64,000 nucleotides of DNA from Oxalobacteraceae bacterium (GCA_025352145.1 JANXTY010000047.1:1-64000); one strand, 5' to 3'. Numbered from the stretch's first letter, positions 9,094-21,012 are shown. A program made the numbers and translations. The notes: a model not told the origin generated them from the sequence alone.

Positions 9094-9178
9094 GCCGACG
9101 TGGTGAAATTGGTAGACACGCTATCTTGAGGGGGTAGTGGCGAAAGCTGTGCGAGTTCGAGTCTCGCCGTCGGCACCA
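9094..9178 (+). tRNA. tRNA-Leu(GAG)
   Basis: An 85-base class II tRNA including an encoded CCA. The acceptor stem is GCCGACG/CGTCGGC. The anticodon stem CTATC/GGTAG encloses loop TTGAGGG, so the anticodon is GAG (reads CUC and CUU). A short variable arm and GTTCGAGTC T-loop follow. It sits between secG and nuoA, as in many Burkholderiales. Confidence 0.95.
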
Positions 9179-9298
9179 AAATTTGTGAGGCCAGCTAAGG
9201 GGTATATTCTTGGCTGGCTTTTTATCGAGAATGATAGATGTTTGCGTTTATCGACTATGTGTAATCTGGTCGATCCTTCCACCTACTTGCGCCGAATT

Positions 9299-9658
9299 GT
9301 GAATCTCGAAAATTACTTCCCTGTACTCTTATTTATTCTTGTCGGTATCGGCGTAGGTGTCGTTCCGCAAGTGTTGGGCCGTCTTCTTGCGCCATTCAAG
9401 CCTGATGCCGCAAAAAATTCCCCTTATGAGTGTGGTTTTGAGGCATTCGAAGATGCGCGCATGAAATTCGATGTACGCTACTATCTCGTTGCCATCCTTT
9501 TTATTTTGTTCGATCTGGAAACGGCCTTTTTCTTCCCTTGGGGTGTTGCCATGCGTGACCTCGGATGGTACGGGTTTTTGGTGATGCTGAGCTTTATTGT
9601 CGAGTTTGCCGTGGGCTTCTGGTATATCTGGAAAAAAGGTGCCCTTGATTGGGAATGA
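9299..9658 (+). CDS. nuoA: NADH-quinone oxidoreductase subunit A
   Basis: A membrane-arm subunit of complex I, 119 residues with three helices (about 8-28, 62-82, 90-110). The conserved loop [17 protein letters not shown] links helix one to two. The GTG at 9299 gives [11 protein letters not shown] and the family's normal length; the open frame extends back into tRNA-Leu, so upstream starts are not credible. An ATG at 9257 would add 14 residues. First of 14 contiguous nuo genes. Confidence 0.93.
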   Translation: MNLENYFPVLLFILVGIGVGVVPQVLGRLLAPFKPDAAKNSPYECGFEAFEDARMKFDVRYYLVAILFILFDLETAFFFPWGVAMRDLGWYGFLVMLSFIVEFAVGFWYIWKKGALDWE

Positions 9659-9661
9659 TTT

Positions 9662-10138
9662 ATGTCAATTGAAGGCAAATTTAACGAAGGTTTTGTCACC
9701 ACGACGCTTGATTCGGTCATTAACTGGACGCGTACCGGATCAATGTGGCCGATGTCGTTTGGCTTGGCCTGTTGTGCGGTAGAGATGATGCACGCGGGTG
9801 CTTCCCGTTATGACTTGGATCGTTTCGGGGTTGTCTTTCGCCCATCTCCGCGCCAGTCGGATGTAATGATTGTTGCCGGGACCCTGTGCAACAAGATGGC
9901 GCCAGCCTTGCGTAAGGTTTATGACCAGATGGCGGAGCCGCGTTGGGTCATTTCGATGGGTTCCTGCGCCAATGGCGGTGGTTATTATCACTACTCCTAC
10001 TCGGTAGTGCGCGGCTGTGATCGTATTGTTCCAGTTGATGTCTATGTTCCCGGTTGTCCGCCGACTGCGGAAGCGCTGCTCTACGGCATTATGCAATTGC
10101 AGAACAAGATCAAACGCACGAATACGATCGCACGCTGA
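9662..10138 (+). CDS. nuoB: NADH-quinone oxidoreductase subunit B
   Basis: The 20-kDa subunit of the peripheral arm, which holds 4Fe-4S cluster N2, the last carrier before quinone. The ligands are visible as C37-C38 (LACCAVEMM), C102 (MGSCANGGG) and C132 ([11 protein letters not shown]). 158 residues, normal. Starts three bases after nuoA ends, implying translational coupling. Confidence 0.98.
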   Translation: MSIEGKFNEGFVTTTLDSVINWTRTGSMWPMSFGLACCAVEMMHAGASRYDLDRFGVVFRPSPRQSDVMIVAGTLCNKMAPALRKVYDQMAEPRWVISMGSCANGGGYYHYSYSVVRGCDRIVPVDVYVPGCPPTAEALLYGIMQLQNKIKRTNTIAR

Positions 10139-10154
10139 GAGGGCCATTTTTAAA

Positions 10155-10751
10155 ATGACGACAAAACTGGAAGCACTCGAAGCCGCTTTACGCAATTCGC
10201 TGGGTGATCATATTCAAAGCCTCTCGCTGGCTCTAGGCGAGTTTACGCTGGTGGTTAAATCTTCCGATTATCTGTCTTCGATGCGGGTTTTGCGTGACCA
10301 TGTCGATTTGCGTTTTGAGGAACTGATCGATTTGTGTGGTGTTGATTTTTCGACTTACGGCGAGGGTGCGTGGGACGGCCAACGTTTTGCTGTGGTCTCC
10401 CATCTGTTATCGATCGCGCATAATTGGCGACTCCGTGTTCGCGTGTTTGCACCCGATGATGAAATGCCCGTGCTCAATTCGGTTACCGAGATATGGCGTG
10501 CGGCGAATTGGTATGAGCGGGAAGCTTTTGACTTGTATGGAATTTTGTTCGATGGACACAACGATCTGCGCCGCATACTGACGGATTATGGTTTCATTGG
10601 ACATCCATTCCGCAAAGATTTCCCTATCTCTGGTTATGTCGAGATGCGTTACGATTCCGAGCAAAAGCGCGTGATTTATCAACCCGTTACGATCGAGCCG
10701 CGCGAGATTACGCCGCGTGTGATTCGCGAAGAACATTACGGGATGAAGTGA
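10155..10751 (+). CDS. nuoC: NADH-quinone oxidoreductase subunit C
   Basis: The 30-kDa peripheral-arm subunit, which packs against NuoD. The family signature [15 protein letters not shown] and [19 protein letters not shown] is present around residues 120-155. The ATG at 10155 gives 198 residues and [12 protein letters not shown], like relatives; the open frame runs further back into nuoB but out of frame with it. It is separate from NuoD here, not fused as in E. coli. Confidence 0.97.
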   Translation: MTTKLEALEAALRNSLGDHIQSLSLALGEFTLVVKSSDYLSSMRVLRDHVDLRFEELIDLCGVDFSTYGEGAWDGQRFAVVSHLLSIAHNWRLRVRVFAPDDEMPVLNSVTEIWRAANWYEREAFDLYGILFDGHNDLRRILTDYGFIGHPFRKDFPISGYVEMRYDSEQKRVIYQPVTIEPREITPRVIREEHYGMK

Positions 10752-12004
10752 TGGCTGAGATTAAGAACTACACATTAAATTTCGGGCCGCAACATCCAGC
10801 GGCGCATGGTGTATTGCGCCTTGTGTTGGAGCTGGACGGTGAGGTGATTCAACGTGCCGATCCGCACATCGGATTGCTGCATCGCGCAACTGAAAAGCTG
10901 GCCGAGCAAAAAACATATTTGCAATCCATTCCTTACATGGATCGCCTCGACTATGTGTCGATGATGTGTAATGAACACGCTTATGTGATGGCGATTGAGA
11001 AAATGCTCGGCATTGAAGTGCCGTTGCGTGCACAGTACATCCGGGTTATGTTCGATGAAATCACACGCTTGTTAAATCATTTGTTGTGGCTGGGTGCGCA
11101 TGCTCTTGATGTGGGTGCAATGGGGGTATTCCTCTATGCTTTCCGCGAGCGCGAGGATTTGATGGATTGCTATGAAGCGGTTTCCGGCGCGCGCATGCAT
11201 GCAGCGTATTACCGTCCGGGCGGCGTTTATCGCGATCTTCCTGATCGGATGCCCCAGCACAGCGCATCCCTTATGCGTAATGCTAAAGCCATCGCCGCAC
11301 TCAATGAAAATCGCCAGGGTTCTTTACTTGATTTTATCGAAGACTTTACTGTTCGTTTTCCCAAATATGTGGACGAATACGAAACCTTGTTAACGGACAA
11401 TCGTATCTGGAAGCAGCGTTTGGTTGGTATTGGCGTGGTATCGCCCGAGCAGGCAAAGGCGATGGGTTTTACGGGCGCGATGCTGCGCGGATCCGGTGTC
11501 GAATGGGATCTGCGCAAGAAGCAGCCCTACGAAGTATATGACTTGCTCGATTTCGATATTCCAGTTGGCACCAATGGCGATTGTTATGACCGTTATTTGG
11601 TTCGCGTGGAGGAAATGCGTCAGTCCAATCGCCTCATTAAGCAATGTATTGAATGGTTGCGGAACAATCCAGGTCCGGTGATGATCGACAACCATAAAAT
11701 TGCACCGCCCAGCCGTGTTGGCATGAAATCGAATATGGAAGATTTGATTCATCATTTCAAACTCTTTACAGAAGGTTTTCATGTGCCGTCGGGTGAGGCT
11801 TATTCTGCGGTTGAACATCCCAAAGGCGAGTTTGGCATCTACCTGATTTCCGATGGTGCCAACAAGCCCTATCGTCTCAAAATTCGTGCCCCCGGTTTCG
11901 CCCATTTGCAGGGTCTCGATGAAATGGCAAGAGGCCACATGATTGCCGATGCCGTAACGATCATTGGTACGCAAGATATTGTTTTTGGTGAAATCGATCG
12001 ATAA
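10751..12004 (+). CDS. nuoD: NADH-quinone oxidoreductase subunit D
   Basis: The 49-kDa subunit related to NiFe hydrogenase large subunits; together with NuoB it shapes the quinone-binding site. [15 protein letters not shown] near the N-terminus and [13 protein letters not shown] are family signatures. 417 residues. The ATG at 10751 overlaps the nuoC stop by one base (TGATG), so the two are translationally coupled. Confidence 0.98.
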   Translation: MAEIKNYTLNFGPQHPAAHGVLRLVLELDGEVIQRADPHIGLLHRATEKLAEQKTYLQSIPYMDRLDYVSMMCNEHAYVMAIEKMLGIEVPLRAQYIRVMFDEITRLLNHLLWLGAHALDVGAMGVFLYAFREREDLMDCYEAVSGARMHAAYYRPGGVYRDLPDRMPQHSASLMRNAKAIAALNENRQGSLLDFIEDFTVRFPKYVDEYETLLTDNRIWKQRLVGIGVVSPEQAKAMGFTGAMLRGSGVEWDLRKKQPYEVYDLLDFDIPVGTNGDCYDRYLVRVEEMRQSNRLIKQCIEWLRNNPGPVMIDNHKIAPPSRVGMKSNMEDLIHHFKLFTEGFHVPSGEAYSAVEHPKGEFGIYLISDGANKPYRLKIRAPGFAHLQGLDEMARGHMIADAVTIIGTQDIVFGEIDR

Positions 12005-12076
12005 ATTGATAGTGTAGTTATAGAGTCGCGACCATGAAGTTCACCGCATGATGCGGGTTGCTAGTTAAGGCAAAAA

Positions 12077-12568
12077 ATGTTGTTATCAGAGCAGACATAC
12101 AAAAAAATCGATCGTGAACTGGCAAAATTCCCGCAGGATCAGAAGCAGTCTGCGGTGATGTCTGCGCTTGCGATTGCGCAGGACGAGAAGGGCTGGCTTG
12201 CGCCAGAAGTGATGCAGGAGGTTGCCGATTATCTGGGCATGCCTGCTATCGCCGTGCAGGAAGTGGCCACTTTCTACAATATGTACAATACCAAGCCTAT
12301 TGGAAAATTCAAGATATCCGTTTGCACCAACTTGCCCTGCGCCTTGTCGGGCGGCGAAAAAGCTGCGCATTATATGAAGCAAAAACTTGGCATTGACTAC
12401 AAAGAAACCACGGCTGACGATCAGTTTACGTTGGTCGAGGGCGAATGTATGGGGGCTTGTGGAGATGCGCCGGTCATGCTGGTCAATAACAAGCGCATGT
12501 GCAGCCATATGTCGAATGAAAAAATTGATGCTTTGGTCGATGAACTCAAAGGCGGAGCGACAAAATGA
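12077..12568 (+). CDS. nuoE: NADH-quinone oxidoreductase subunit E
   Basis: The 24-kDa subunit with the 2Fe-2S cluster N1a, part of the NADH-oxidising module. Cluster ligands are visible as VCTNLPC and GECMGAC, a Cys-x4-Cys and Cys-x3-Cys pair in the thioredoxin-like domain. 163 residues. A 72-base gap before it contains a small palindrome (CCGCAT/ATGCGG at about 12044-12056) that may affect relative expression; nothing else is visible there. Confidence 0.97.
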   Translation: MLLSEQTYKKIDRELAKFPQDQKQSAVMSALAIAQDEKGWLAPEVMQEVADYLGMPAIAVQEVATFYNMYNTKPIGKFKISVCTNLPCALSGGEKAAHYMKQKLGIDYKETTADDQFTLVEGECMGACGDAPVMLVNNKRMCSHMSNEKIDALVDELKGGATK

Positions 12569-13860
12569 CGTCTCTTCACAATCGCCATATTAAGCCTCTT
12601 ATCCTTGCTGGACTTGATGGAAAAAATTGGCATTTGGCCGACTATGTTAAGCGCGGTGGTTACTCGGCGCTAAAACGTATTCTGGAAGAGAAGATCACTC
12701 CTGAGCAAGTCATTGCGGAACTGAAAGCATCTTCCTTGCGCGGTCGGGGTGGCGCCGGTTTTCCGACGGGTTTGAAATGGAGTTTCATGCCGCGCCAGTT
12801 CCCAGGTCAAAAATATCTGGTTTGTAATTCCGATGAAGGCGAGCCAGGTACTTTCAAAGACCGCGACATTATTCGTTATAACCCGCATGCATTAATCGAA
12901 GGTATGGCGATCGGTGCTTATGCAATGGGTATCACGGTTGGCTATAACTACATTCATGGCGAAATCTGGGCCGATTACGACCGTTTCGAAGAGGCGCTGG
13001 AAGAAGCGCGTGCCGCTGGCATGCTGGGGGACAGAATTAATGGTAGTGAATTTTGCTTTCAGCTGCATGCTTTTCATGGGTACGGTGCGTACATCTGTGG
13101 CGAGGAAACTGCCTTACTCGAATCGTTGGAAGGTAAAAAAGGTCAGCCACGATTCAAGCCGCCTTTCCCGGCGAGTTTTGGTTTATATGGTAAACCGACG
13201 ACCATCAACAATACTGAAACCTTTGCGGCGGTTCCATTCGTTCTGAATCTAGGCGGGGAAAAATATGCGGCATTAGGCAAGCCCAATAATGGAGGTACTA
13301 AAATTTTCTCGGTCTCCGGCGATGTTGCTTTGCCCGGTAATTATGAAGTCCCCATGGGCACACCGTTTTCCACATTGCTGGAACTGGCAGGCGGGATGCG
13401 TGAAGGCAAGAAAATCAAGGCGGTTATACCGGGTGGTTCGTCTATGCCGGTATTGACAGGCGAGGTCATGATGGCCACCGATATGGATTACGATTCCATC
13501 GCAAAGGCTGGATCGATGCTGGGTTCCGGCGCAGTGATCGTGATGGATGAAACACGCTGCATGGTGAAATCCTTACTGCGCTTATCGTATTTCTATTTTG
13601 AAGAATCTTGTGGTCAATGTACCCCATGCCGTGAAGGTACCGGGTGGCTTTATCGCATGGTGCATCGTCTTGAGCATGGCCAAGGTCGCGTCGATGATTT
13701 AGAGATGCTCAATTCGATTGCAGACAATATTCAGGGCCGTACTATTTGTGCATTGGGGGATGCTGCGGCGATGCCGGTGCGTGCGATGATTAAGAATTTT
13801 CGTGAAGAATTTGAATATCACATCGAACACAAGTGTTGCTTGGTGCCCGTTTACTTATAA
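12565..13860 (+). CDS. nuoF: NADH-quinone oxidoreductase subunit F
   Basis: The 51-kDa subunit that binds NADH and FMN and carries 4Fe-4S cluster N3. [14 protein letters not shown] is the FMN-binding loop, [15 protein letters not shown] the NADH/FMN region, and [12 protein letters not shown] gives three cluster cysteines, with the fourth in TICALGDAA. 431 residues. It overlaps nuoE by four bases (ATGA). Confidence 0.98.
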   Translation: MTSLHNRHIKPLILAGLDGKNWHLADYVKRGGYSALKRILEEKITPEQVIAELKASSLRGRGGAGFPTGLKWSFMPRQFPGQKYLVCNSDEGEPGTFKDRDIIRYNPHALIEGMAIGAYAMGITVGYNYIHGEIWADYDRFEEALEEARAAGMLGDRINGSEFCFQLHAFHGYGAYICGEETALLESLEGKKGQPRFKPPFPASFGLYGKPTTINNTETFAAVPFVLNLGGEKYAALGKPNNGGTKIFSVSGDVALPGNYEVPMGTPFSTLLELAGGMREGKKIKAVIPGGSSMPVLTGEVMMATDMDYDSIAKAGSMLGSGAVIVMDETRCMVKSLLRLSYFYFEESCGQCTPCREGTGWLYRMVHRLEHGQGRVDDLEMLNSIADNIQGRTICALGDAAAMPVRAMIKNFREEFEYHIEHKCCLVPVYL

Positions 13861-13894
13861 TCGCGAGCCCGCTTAGGTCAAGTCAAAGAAAATC

Positions 13895-16228
13895 ATGGTC
13901 GAAATCGAAATAGACGGTCAAAAAGTCGAAGTGCCAGCCGGTAGCATGGTGATGGATGCTGCCAATAAGCTGGGTACTTACATCCCCCATTTTTGTTATC
14001 ACAAAAAATTGTCGATAGCAGCGAATTGCCGGATGTGTCTGGTTGAAGTGGAAAAAGCGCCGAAGCCTTTGCCTGCGTGCGCCACGCCGGTGAGCGCGGG
14101 AATGATTGTGCGTTCCAATAGTGACAAGGCAGTGCAGGCGCAAAAAAGCGTCATGGAATTTTTATTGATTAACCATCCGCTTGATTGTCCGATTTGTGAT
14201 CAGGGCGGCGAGTGTCAATTGCAGGATTTAGCAGTTGGTTACGGCAAGTCTTCTTCTCGCTACGCCGAAGAAAAGCGGGTGGTATTCCACAAGAATGCGG
14301 GTCCGCTGATTTCGATGGAGGAGATGAGTCGTTGCATACATTGCACACGCTGTGTTCGCTTTGGGCAAGAAATCGCAGGAGTGATGGAACTGGGCATGCT
14401 GGGACGTGGTGAGCATGCTGAAATTACCTCGTTTGTCGGCAAGACTGTCGACTCTGAATTGTCGGGCAATATGATCGATCTTTGTCCGGTGGGAGCGTTG
14501 ACCTCCAAGCCTTTCCGCTACAAAGCACGTACTTGGGAACTATCACGTCGTAAATCGGTGAGCCCACACGACGGCTTGGGTGCCAATTTAATTGTTCAGG
14601 TAAAAAACAATAAAGTCATGCGTGTATTGCCGCTTGAAAATGAGGCGGTGAACGAATGCTGGTTGTCCGACAAAGACCGGTTTTCGTATGAAGGTTTGAA
14701 TAGTGATCAACGCTTGACTATGCCTATGCTGAAACAAGGCGGACAGTGGCAAGAAACGGATTGGCAAACCGCACTCGAATACGCCGCACATGGTTTGAGA
14801 AATATTAAACATGAGCATGGTGCTGCAGCCATTGCAGGGCTGGCAACGCCGCATTCCACGCTGGAAGAGTTATCGCTGTTGCAAAAATTAGTGCGCGGCT
14901 TGGGGTCGGATCATGTTGACTTTCGTTTGCGTCAAACCGATTTTTCTTTCGATAACGATGTCAAGCCTTGGCTGGGTATGTCGATTACCGAATTTGGCCA
15001 ATTGAATCGTGCGTTTATCATTGGCTCGTTTCTGCGTAAAGATCATCCTTTGCTTGCGGCGCGTTTGCGGCAGGCAGTCAAGATGGGGGCAAAACTGAAT
15101 GTGCTGCATGCGACCGACGACGATTTGCTGATGCCGATTGCCAATAAAATGATCAAGGCGCCATCTGCATGGTTGTCTGCATTGAATGAGGTGGTTGTTG
15201 CGGTTGCAAAGGCAAAGGGTGTTTTGGTCCCGCCTGGTTTTACCGATTACGAACCGTCGCAAGAGGCTATGCAAATTGCCGCGAGCTTGTTGTCCGGCGA
15301 ACAGAAAGCCGTATTTCTCGGTAACGCTGCTGCGCAGCATCCACAAGCGTCCCAGCTGCACGCTGCCGCGCAATGGATTGCCCAAAATACCGATGCGAAA
15401 TTGGGATATTTAACCGAGGCGGCCAATACTGTGGGGGGATATCTGGCAAACGCGCTGCCATCCAACGATGTCAATGCCGCCCAGGTTTTTGCGCCGGAGC
15501 GCAAAGCCTACCTATTGCTCAACGCGGAGCCAGAATTCGATTGCGCTAATCCGCAAGCCGCTCGTGCTGCCTTGGATCAGGCGGAAATGGTCATTGTGCT
15601 GTCAGCGTATAAGCATGGCATGGACTACGCCGATGTATTGTTGCCCATCGCGCCATTTACGGAAACCTCCGGTACCTTCGTTAACTGCGAAGGTCGAGTT
15701 CAGAGTTTTAATGGCACCGTGAAACCTTTAGGCGAAACCCGCCCGGCTTGGAAGGTCATGCGGGTATTGGGCAATTTACTGGGTTTGAGCGGTTTTGAAT
15801 ATGAAACCTCCGAAGAAATTCGTAATGAAGTATTGGGTTCGAACGATGGCACCGTTGCCGATGCTTCCTCGCGTTTGAATAATCTCTCCAAGCAGTTGCC
15901 GCAAGTGGCGCCCGTAGCTGCACAGAGCTTGGAGCGCGTTGCAGACGTGCCGATTTATTTTGCCGATGCGATTGTTCGTCGTTCTGAGTCTTTGCAAAAA
16001 ACCAGCGATGCTAAAGCGCCAAAGGTCTGGATGGCGGCTACCTTGTTGCAAAAAATCGGTATCGTTGAGGGCGACAAAGTAAAAATCTCGCAAGGTCTCG
16101 GAACTGGTGTGTTTACGGCGGCACTGGGCTTAAACTTGCCCGCCAGTGTAGTGAGGCTAGCGGCAGGGCATGCATCAACGGCGGCGCTCGGCCCTATGTT
16201 TGGTGCTATCACGGTGGAGCGCATGTGA
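13895..16228 (+). CDS. nuoG: NADH-quinone oxidoreductase subunit G
   Basis: The 75-kDa subunit carrying several iron-sulfur clusters. The N-terminal 2Fe-2S ferredoxin domain has [16 protein letters not shown] and PACATPV. The His-ligated region [14 protein letters not shown] and the 4Fe-4S motif [14 protein letters not shown] follow. The remaining 500 residues form the molybdopterin-oxidoreductase-like domain, which has no known cofactor in complex I. 777 residues, usual for betaproteobacteria. Confidence 0.97.
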   Translation: MVEIEIDGQKVEVPAGSMVMDAANKLGTYIPHFCYHKKLSIAANCRMCLVEVEKAPKPLPACATPVSAGMIVRSNSDKAVQAQKSVMEFLLINHPLDCPICDQGGECQLQDLAVGYGKSSSRYAEEKRVVFHKNAGPLISMEEMSRCIHCTRCVRFGQEIAGVMELGMLGRGEHAEITSFVGKTVDSELSGNMIDLCPVGALTSKPFRYKARTWELSRRKSVSPHDGLGANLIVQVKNNKVMRVLPLENEAVNECWLSDKDRFSYEGLNSDQRLTMPMLKQGGQWQETDWQTALEYAAHGLRNIKHEHGAAAIAGLATPHSTLEELSLLQKLVRGLGSDHVDFRLRQTDFSFDNDVKPWLGMSITEFGQLNRAFIIGSFLRKDHPLLAARLRQAVKMGAKLNVLHATDDDLLMPIANKMIKAPSAWLSALNEVVVAVAKAKGVLVPPGFTDYEPSQEAMQIAASLLSGEQKAVFLGNAAAQHPQASQLHAAAQWIAQNTDAKLGYLTEAANTVGGYLANALPSNDVNAAQVFAPERKAYLLLNAEPEFDCANPQAARAALDQAEMVIVLSAYKHGMDYADVLLPIAPFTETSGTFVNCEGRVQSFNGTVKPLGETRPAWKVMRVLGNLLGLSGFEYETSEEIRNEVLGSNDGTVADASSRLNNLSKQLPQVAPVAAQSLERVADVPIYFADAIVRRSESLQKTSDAKAPKVWMAATLLQKIGIVEGDKVKISQGLGTGVFTAALGLNLPASVVRLAAGHASTAALGPMFGAITVERM

Positions 16229-17340
16229 TGGGTGAACTGATGGGTGAACTACTAGCGACGATGAATGCGTTTGGTAACGGATTGCTGGGGGCATGGTGGC
16301 CCTTGTTGGTAACGTTGTTGTGGACATTAATCAAGATTCTATGCATCGTGCTGCCGGTCATGGGCTGCGTTGCCTACCTGACATTATGGGAACGCAAAAT
16401 GATTGGATGGATGCATATCCGTCTTGGCCCCAATCGCGTAGGACCGGCAGGTTTGTTGCAACCGATTGCCGATGCCTTAAAGCTCCTGCTCAAAGAAATC
16501 ATCATCCCTGCTAAGGCAAATAAAATTCTGTTTGTGATTGCGCCGATCATGACGATTATGCCAGCCCTTGCCGCCTGGGCGGTGGTGCCATTCGGGCCAG
16601 AAACGGTGTTAGCCAACGTCAACGCAGGATTATTGCTGATCATGGCGATCACCTCGATGGAAGTGTATGGCGTGATCATTGCCGGATGGGCCTCCAATTC
16701 CAAATATGCTTTCCTCGGCGCGATGCGTGCTTCGGCGCAGATGGTGTCCTACGAAATTGCGATGGGTTTCGTGCTGGTCGTCGTATTGATGGTATCGGGC
16801 AGCCTCAACTTGATCGATATCGTCATGGGCCAATCGAAAGGATGGGGCTTTGATCATGGTATCAATTTCTTGTCGTGGAATTGCGTTGCTTTGCTTCCCA
16901 TGTTTGTGGTCTATGTGATCTCCGGTATCGCCGAAACTAATCGCCATCCCTTTGATGTGGTCGAAGGCGAGTCTGAAATTGTGGCGGGGCATATGGTCGA
17001 ATATTCGGGCATGTCCTTCGCCATGTTTTTTCTGGCGGAATACGCCAACATGATCCTCATTTCTGCTTTGGCTTCGCTGATGTTCCTCGGTGGTTGGGCA
17101 TCGCCGATTGGGCATCAGGTTCCTGTCCTTGGCTTGTTGGCTTATTTGCCGGGGTGGATCTGGTTGGGCATGAAAACTTTTGTGGTCGTATCGATGTTCA
17201 TTTGGGCGCGTGCTTCTTTTCCACGCTACCGCTATGACCAGATTATGCGGCTCGGTTGGAAGGTGTTTATCCCACTCACGCTAAGCTATTTGGTCATCGT
17301 TGCAGCTTGGATGCAGACGTCCTGGAATATTTGGAAGTAA
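16228..17340 (+). CDS. nuoH: NADH-quinone oxidoreductase subunit H
   Basis: A membrane subunit at the junction of the two arms, forming part of the quinone chamber. Eight or so helices are visible, with [33 protein letters not shown] and the acidic loop [17 protein letters not shown]. Start choice: ATG at 16228 overlaps the nuoG stop; a GTG just before and ATGs at 16240 and 16261 are possible. The 16261 start would match the family length better. The first bases contain a direct repeat of ATGGGTGAACT. Confidence 0.94.
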   Translation: MGELMGELLATMNAFGNGLLGAWWPLLVTLLWTLIKILCIVLPVMGCVAYLTLWERKMIGWMHIRLGPNRVGPAGLLQPIADALKLLLKEIIIPAKANKILFVIAPIMTIMPALAAWAVVPFGPETVLANVNAGLLLIMAITSMEVYGVIIAGWASNSKYAFLGAMRASAQMVSYEIAMGFVLVVVLMVSGSLNLIDIVMGQSKGWGFDHGINFLSWNCVALLPMFVVYVISGIAETNRHPFDVVEGESEIVAGHMVEYSGMSFAMFFLAEYANMILISALASLMFLGGWASPIGHQVPVLGLLAYLPGWIWLGMKTFVVVSMFIWARASFPRYRYDQIMRLGWKVFIPLTLSYLVIVAAWMQTSWNIWK

Positions 17341-17362
17341 TGAAAGTAAGAGGCTCAAACAG

Positions 17363-17863
17363 ATGGAAGCCAAATTAGTCGCAATTAAAGATTTCTTCGG
17401 CAGCTTTATGCTGCTGGAATTAATCAAAGGCATGGCATTGACCGGACGCTATATGTTTGCGCGCAAAATTACGGTGTTGTTTCCCGAAGAGAAAACGCCG
17501 ATGTCGCCCCGTTTTCGTGGATTGCATGCCTTGCGTCGCTACCCGAATGGGGAAGAGCGTTGCATCGCCTGTAAATTGTGCGAAGCGGTGTGTCCGGCAA
17601 TGGCAATCACGATTGAATCTGAGTTGCGCGAAGATGGCTCTCGCCGTACTACACGCTACGACATTGATTTGACCAAGTGTATATTTTGCGGATTTTGTGA
17701 GGAATCGTGCCCAGTTGATTCGATCGTAGAGACGCATGTGCTTGAATATCATGGGGAAAAGCGCGGTGATTTGTATTACACCAAAGATATGTTGTTGGCG
17801 GTAGGTGATCGCTATGAAAAAGAAATCGCAGCTGCCCGTGCAGCCGATGCCGCGTATCGTTAA
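17363..17863 (+). CDS. nuoI: NADH-quinone oxidoreductase subunit I
   Basis: The 23-kDa subunit with two 4Fe-4S clusters, N6a and N6b, passing electrons toward N2. Both ferredoxin motifs are intact: [16 protein letters not shown] and [19 protein letters not shown] at 17363 gives 166 residues; the open frame continues upstream inside nuoH, so an earlier start is unlikely. Confidence 0.97.
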   Translation: MEAKLVAIKDFFGSFMLLELIKGMALTGRYMFARKITVLFPEEKTPMSPRFRGLHALRRYPNGEERCIACKLCEAVCPAMAITIESELREDGSRRTTRYDIDLTKCIFCGFCEESCPVDSIVETHVLEYHGEKRGDLYYTKDMLLAVGDRYEKEIAAARAADAAYR

Positions 17864-17886
17864 TCTGGTTTTTTATTTGGCTTGAT

Positions 17887-18540
17887 ATGGAATTTACTAC
17901 GTTCTTGTTTGGCGCATTTTCAGTGATATTAATATTCGCTGCGCTGTGTGTGATCACTGTGCGCAATCCGATCCATGCGGCGTTGTTTCTGGTGCTGTCG
18001 TTCTTCTCGGCAGCGGCAATTTGGATGTTGCTCAGAGCTGAGTTTCTCGCCATTGTGCTGGTTTTGGTGTACGTGGGTGCGGTGATGGTGCTGTTCTTGT
18101 TCGTGGTGATGATGTTGGACATCAATATCGACAAAATGCGTGAAGGATTTTGGTCTTATCTTCCACTGGCAGCAGGGATTGGCGCTGTGATTATTTTGGA
18201 AATGGCGACGGTACTGTTGCGTGGATTTTGGAAGCTTGACGGGGCTGCACCAATCAGTGAGGCAAATATTGGCGGAACCAAAGAACTTGGATTATTGATT
18301 TATACCGAATATGTGTACGCTTTCGAAGTGGCCGCAGTCGTGCTGTTGGTCGCGATTATCGCGGCCGTTGCATTGACGCTACGCCGTCGTAAGGATAGTA
18401 AATATTTTGATCCGGCAGATGCTGTCAGAGTTAAACGGGCAGACCGGATCCGTCTGGTAAGTATGAAAGCTGAGTCGGAACGGGCCAGCGCAATTCCTGT
18501 ATCGGCTGCGGTTGTAGCAGTCGCAGCAGAAAAAGAATAA
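17887..18540 (+). CDS. nuoJ: NADH-quinone oxidoreductase subunit J
   Basis: A 217-residue membrane subunit with five helices. The family motif around residue 60 ([19 protein letters not shown]) is part of the central water-filled axis for proton transfer. The C-terminal tail after the last helix is polar and of variable sequence, ending in an Ala/Val-rich stretch. Confidence 0.96.
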   Translation: MEFTTFLFGAFSVILIFAALCVITVRNPIHAALFLVLSFFSAAAIWMLLRAEFLAIVLVLVYVGAVMVLFLFVVMMLDINIDKMREGFWSYLPLAAGIGAVIILEMATVLLRGFWKLDGAAPISEANIGGTKELGLLIYTEYVYAFEVAAVVLLVAIIAAVALTLRRRKDSKYFDPADAVRVKRADRIRLVSMKAESERASAIPVSAAVVAVAAEKE

Positions 18541-18551
18541 GGGAACGCACG

Positions 18552-18860
18552 ATGGCTTTATCTCTCGCACACTACCTGATTCTCGGTGCCATTTTATTTG
18601 CGATTTCGATCGTAGGCATTTTTCTCAATCGTAAAAACATCATTGTTCTGTTGATGGCTATAGAGTTGATGTTGTTGGCCGTGAATATTAATTTCATTGC
18701 CTTTTCGCATTATCTGGGCGATCCCGAAGGACAGATCTTTGTTTTCTTTATTCTGACGGTTGCAGCGGCAGAATCGGCTATTGGCCTAGCCATTTTGGTT
18801 GTCTTGTTCCGTAATCTGGACACGATTAACGTCGAAGATCTAGATCGATTAAAAGGGTAG
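18552..18860 (+). CDS. nuoK: NADH-quinone oxidoreductase subunit K
   Basis: A 102-residue membrane subunit with three helices, homologous to MnhC-type antiporter subunits. Conserved glutamates lie in [13 protein letters not shown] and [13 protein letters not shown]. Eleven bases after nuoJ. Confidence 0.97.
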   Translation: MALSLAHYLILGAILFAISIVGIFLNRKNIIVLLMAIELMLLAVNINFIAFSHYLGDPEGQIFVFFILTVAAAESAIGLAILVVLFRNLDTINVEDLDRLKG

Positions 18861-18876
18861 TAGACGGGCATAATTT

Positions 18877-18895
18877 AGCCCGCTTCGAGCGGGTT
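18877..18895 (+). other. Hairpin between nuoK and nuoL
   Basis: A stem of about 8 pairs (CCCGCT/AGCGGG core) with a tiny loop in the 71-base nuoK-nuoL gap. It lacks a T run, so it is more likely an mRNA processing or stability element than a terminator. Confidence 0.4.
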
Positions 18896-18931
18896 CATTC
18901 GACATCACAAAAACATCAATTAAGGTTCATC

Positions 18932-20977
18932 ATGGCGGGGCAACTTAACCCTAACCTCCTACTAGCCGTACCCTTGGCCCCACTCGCTGGTGCAATCATT
19001 GCGGGTTTGTTTGGCACCAAATTTTTTGGTAATAAAATTGGCCGCGTCAGTTCGCATAGCGTCACCATTTTGGGTGTCCTGATCGCCTTCGTTATTTCTG
19101 TAATGACTTTGCAGGATGTGATCGGCGGTGCAAAATATAACGGCGTTGTCTATAACTGGATGACCGTTGCGGGGCTTAAACTGGAGGTTGGTTTTCTGAT
19201 CGACAGTCTGACGGCAATGATGATGTGCGTTGTCACCTTCGTTTCATTGATGGTGCATATTTACACCATCGGTTATATGAAGGACGATGAAGGTTATAAC
19301 CGCTTTTTTTCTTACATTTCTTTGTTCACTTTTTCGATGTTGATGCTGGTGATGAGCAACAACTTCCTGCAGTTATTTTTTGGTTGGGAAGCGGTGGGTC
19401 TTGTCTCCTATCTCTTGATCGGTTTTTGGTACACCCGCCCGACCGCAATCTACGCGAACATGAAAGCCTTTCTCGTGAACCGGGTCGGCGACTTCGGTTT
19501 TATCCTGGGTATAGGCTTGATTTTGGCTTACGCTGGGTCGATGAACTATGCTGAAGTGTTCGCACAAAAAGAAGTGCTGGCACAAGCGGTTCTGCCTGGT
19601 ACGCATTGGATGTTAATTACGGTGGCATGTATTTGTCTTTTCATCGGCGCGATGGGGAAATCGGCACAATTTCCGCTGCACGTTTGGTTACCGGATTCGA
19701 TGGAAGGCCCAACCCCGATTTCTGCACTGATCCATGCCGCAACGATGGTCACCGCAGGTATCTTTATGGTGGCCAGGATGTCGCCTCTGTTTGAATTGTC
19801 AGATACGGCTTTGTCTTTCGTATTGATCATCGGTTCAATTACTGCGTTGTTCATGGGTTTTCTGGGCATTATCCAGAACGATATCAAGCGCGTAGTAGCG
19901 TATTCAACCTTGTCCCAACTTGGGTATATGACGGTGGCACTGGGCGCTTCAGCATACTCGGTGGCAGTGTTTCATTTGATGACCCACGCTTTCTTTAAGG
20001 CACTGTTATTTCTCGCGGCAGGCTCCGTCATCATCGGCATGCATCACGATCAAGACATTCGCAATATGGGCGGCTTGCGCAAGTACATGAAAATCACTTG
20101 GCTGACTTCTTTATTCGGCTCGCTCGCACTGATAGGCACCCCATTTTTCTCTGGTTTTTACTCTAAGGACAGCATTATTGAAGCGGTGCATAACACCCAT
20201 ATCGCAGGTGCTGGTTTTGCCAATGTTGCGGTATTGGTCGGAGTATTCGTTACTGCCTTCTATTCGTTTAGGATGTATTTCCTAGTATTTCATGGTGCCG
20301 AACGTTTTGGAAAACACCACGATGATCATCGTCATGATGCACACCATGCTGCCGATGACCATGATGCACATCATCATGGTTTAGCCCCCGGCCAGAAGCC
20401 CCATGAGTCGCCGCTGGTGGTAACTGTACCTTTAATTTTGTTGGCAGTTCCCTCGGTATTGATTGGCTATTTCACTATTGGGCCGATGTTGCATGGTGAA
20501 TTTTTTAAAGATGTTATTACCGTTGCCCAGTCGCATCCTGGGATGGAAGAACTCACTAAAGAGTTTCATGGTGCTTTAGAAATGGGTTTGCACGCTTTCT
20601 TGTCGCTACCGTTCTTCTTGGCACTGGCAGGGGTGGCCTCGGCCTATTATTGCTACCTGGTGAATCCACGGGTACCTGCTTGGTTTTACAAAAAATTCCA
20701 TGCGATCCATACGTTGTTTGACAACAAATATTATCTTGACCGTTTCAATGAAATTGTTTTCGCCGGTGGCGCTCGTTTGTTGGGTAATGGGTTATGGAGT
20801 GTCGGTGATAAGGGATTGATTGATGGCTTACTTGTCAACGGGAGTGCAAAGCTGGTGGGGTGGGGTTCTCGTGTCGCACGTACGATGCAAACGGGTTACA
20901 TCTATCACTATGCATTTACCATGATTTTAGGGATTGTCTTGTACCTCGGTTATTTATTGATGTTCCCTAAAACCTGA
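18932..20977 (+). CDS. nuoL: NADH-quinone oxidoreductase subunit L
   Basis: The distal antiporter-like membrane subunit with the long lateral helix. The proton-translocation core shows FFGWEAVGLVSYLLIGFWY, MGKSAQFPLHVWLPDSMEGP and LIHAATMVTAGIFMVARM. A histidine-rich insertion lies at about residues 460-490 (HHDDHRHDAHH and HDAHHHGLAPG) in a loop between helices; similar inserts occur in other betaproteobacterial NuoL. 681 residues. Confidence 0.97.
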   Translation: MAGQLNPNLLLAVPLAPLAGAIIAGLFGTKFFGNKIGRVSSHSVTILGVLIAFVISVMTLQDVIGGAKYNGVVYNWMTVAGLKLEVGFLIDSLTAMMMCVVTFVSLMVHIYTIGYMKDDEGYNRFFSYISLFTFSMLMLVMSNNFLQLFFGWEAVGLVSYLLIGFWYTRPTAIYANMKAFLVNRVGDFGFILGIGLILAYAGSMNYAEVFAQKEVLAQAVLPGTHWMLITVACICLFIGAMGKSAQFPLHVWLPDSMEGPTPISALIHAATMVTAGIFMVARMSPLFELSDTALSFVLIIGSITALFMGFLGIIQNDIKRVVAYSTLSQLGYMTVALGASAYSVAVFHLMTHAFFKALLFLAAGSVIIGMHHDQDIRNMGGLRKYMKITWLTSLFGSLALIGTPFFSGFYSKDSIIEAVHNTHIAGAGFANVAVLVGVFVTAFYSFRMYFLVFHGAERFGKHHDDHRHDAHHAADDHDAHHHGLAPGQKPHESPLVVTVPLILLAVPSVLIGYFTIGPMLHGEFFKDVITVAQSHPGMEELTKEFHGALEMGLHAFLSLPFFLALAGVASAYYCYLVNPRVPAWFYKKFHAIHTLFDNKYYLDRFNEIVFAGGARLLGNGLWSVGDKGLIDGLLVNGSAKLVGWGSRVARTMQTGYIYHYAFTMILGIVLYLGYLLMFPKT

Positions 20978-21012
20978 AATAGAAATAGCGGCGAGTCTCG
21001 AAAAGAAAAACT

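Noticed and set aside
9137-9298. N-terminal extension of nuoA
   Set aside because: The open frame begins inside tRNA-Leu and has no family similarity; the GTG at 9299 gives the normal NuoA length.
11390-11974. 194-codon minus-strand open frame inside nuoD
   Set aside because: Antisense shadow of a strongly conserved gene; no ribosome site or family features.
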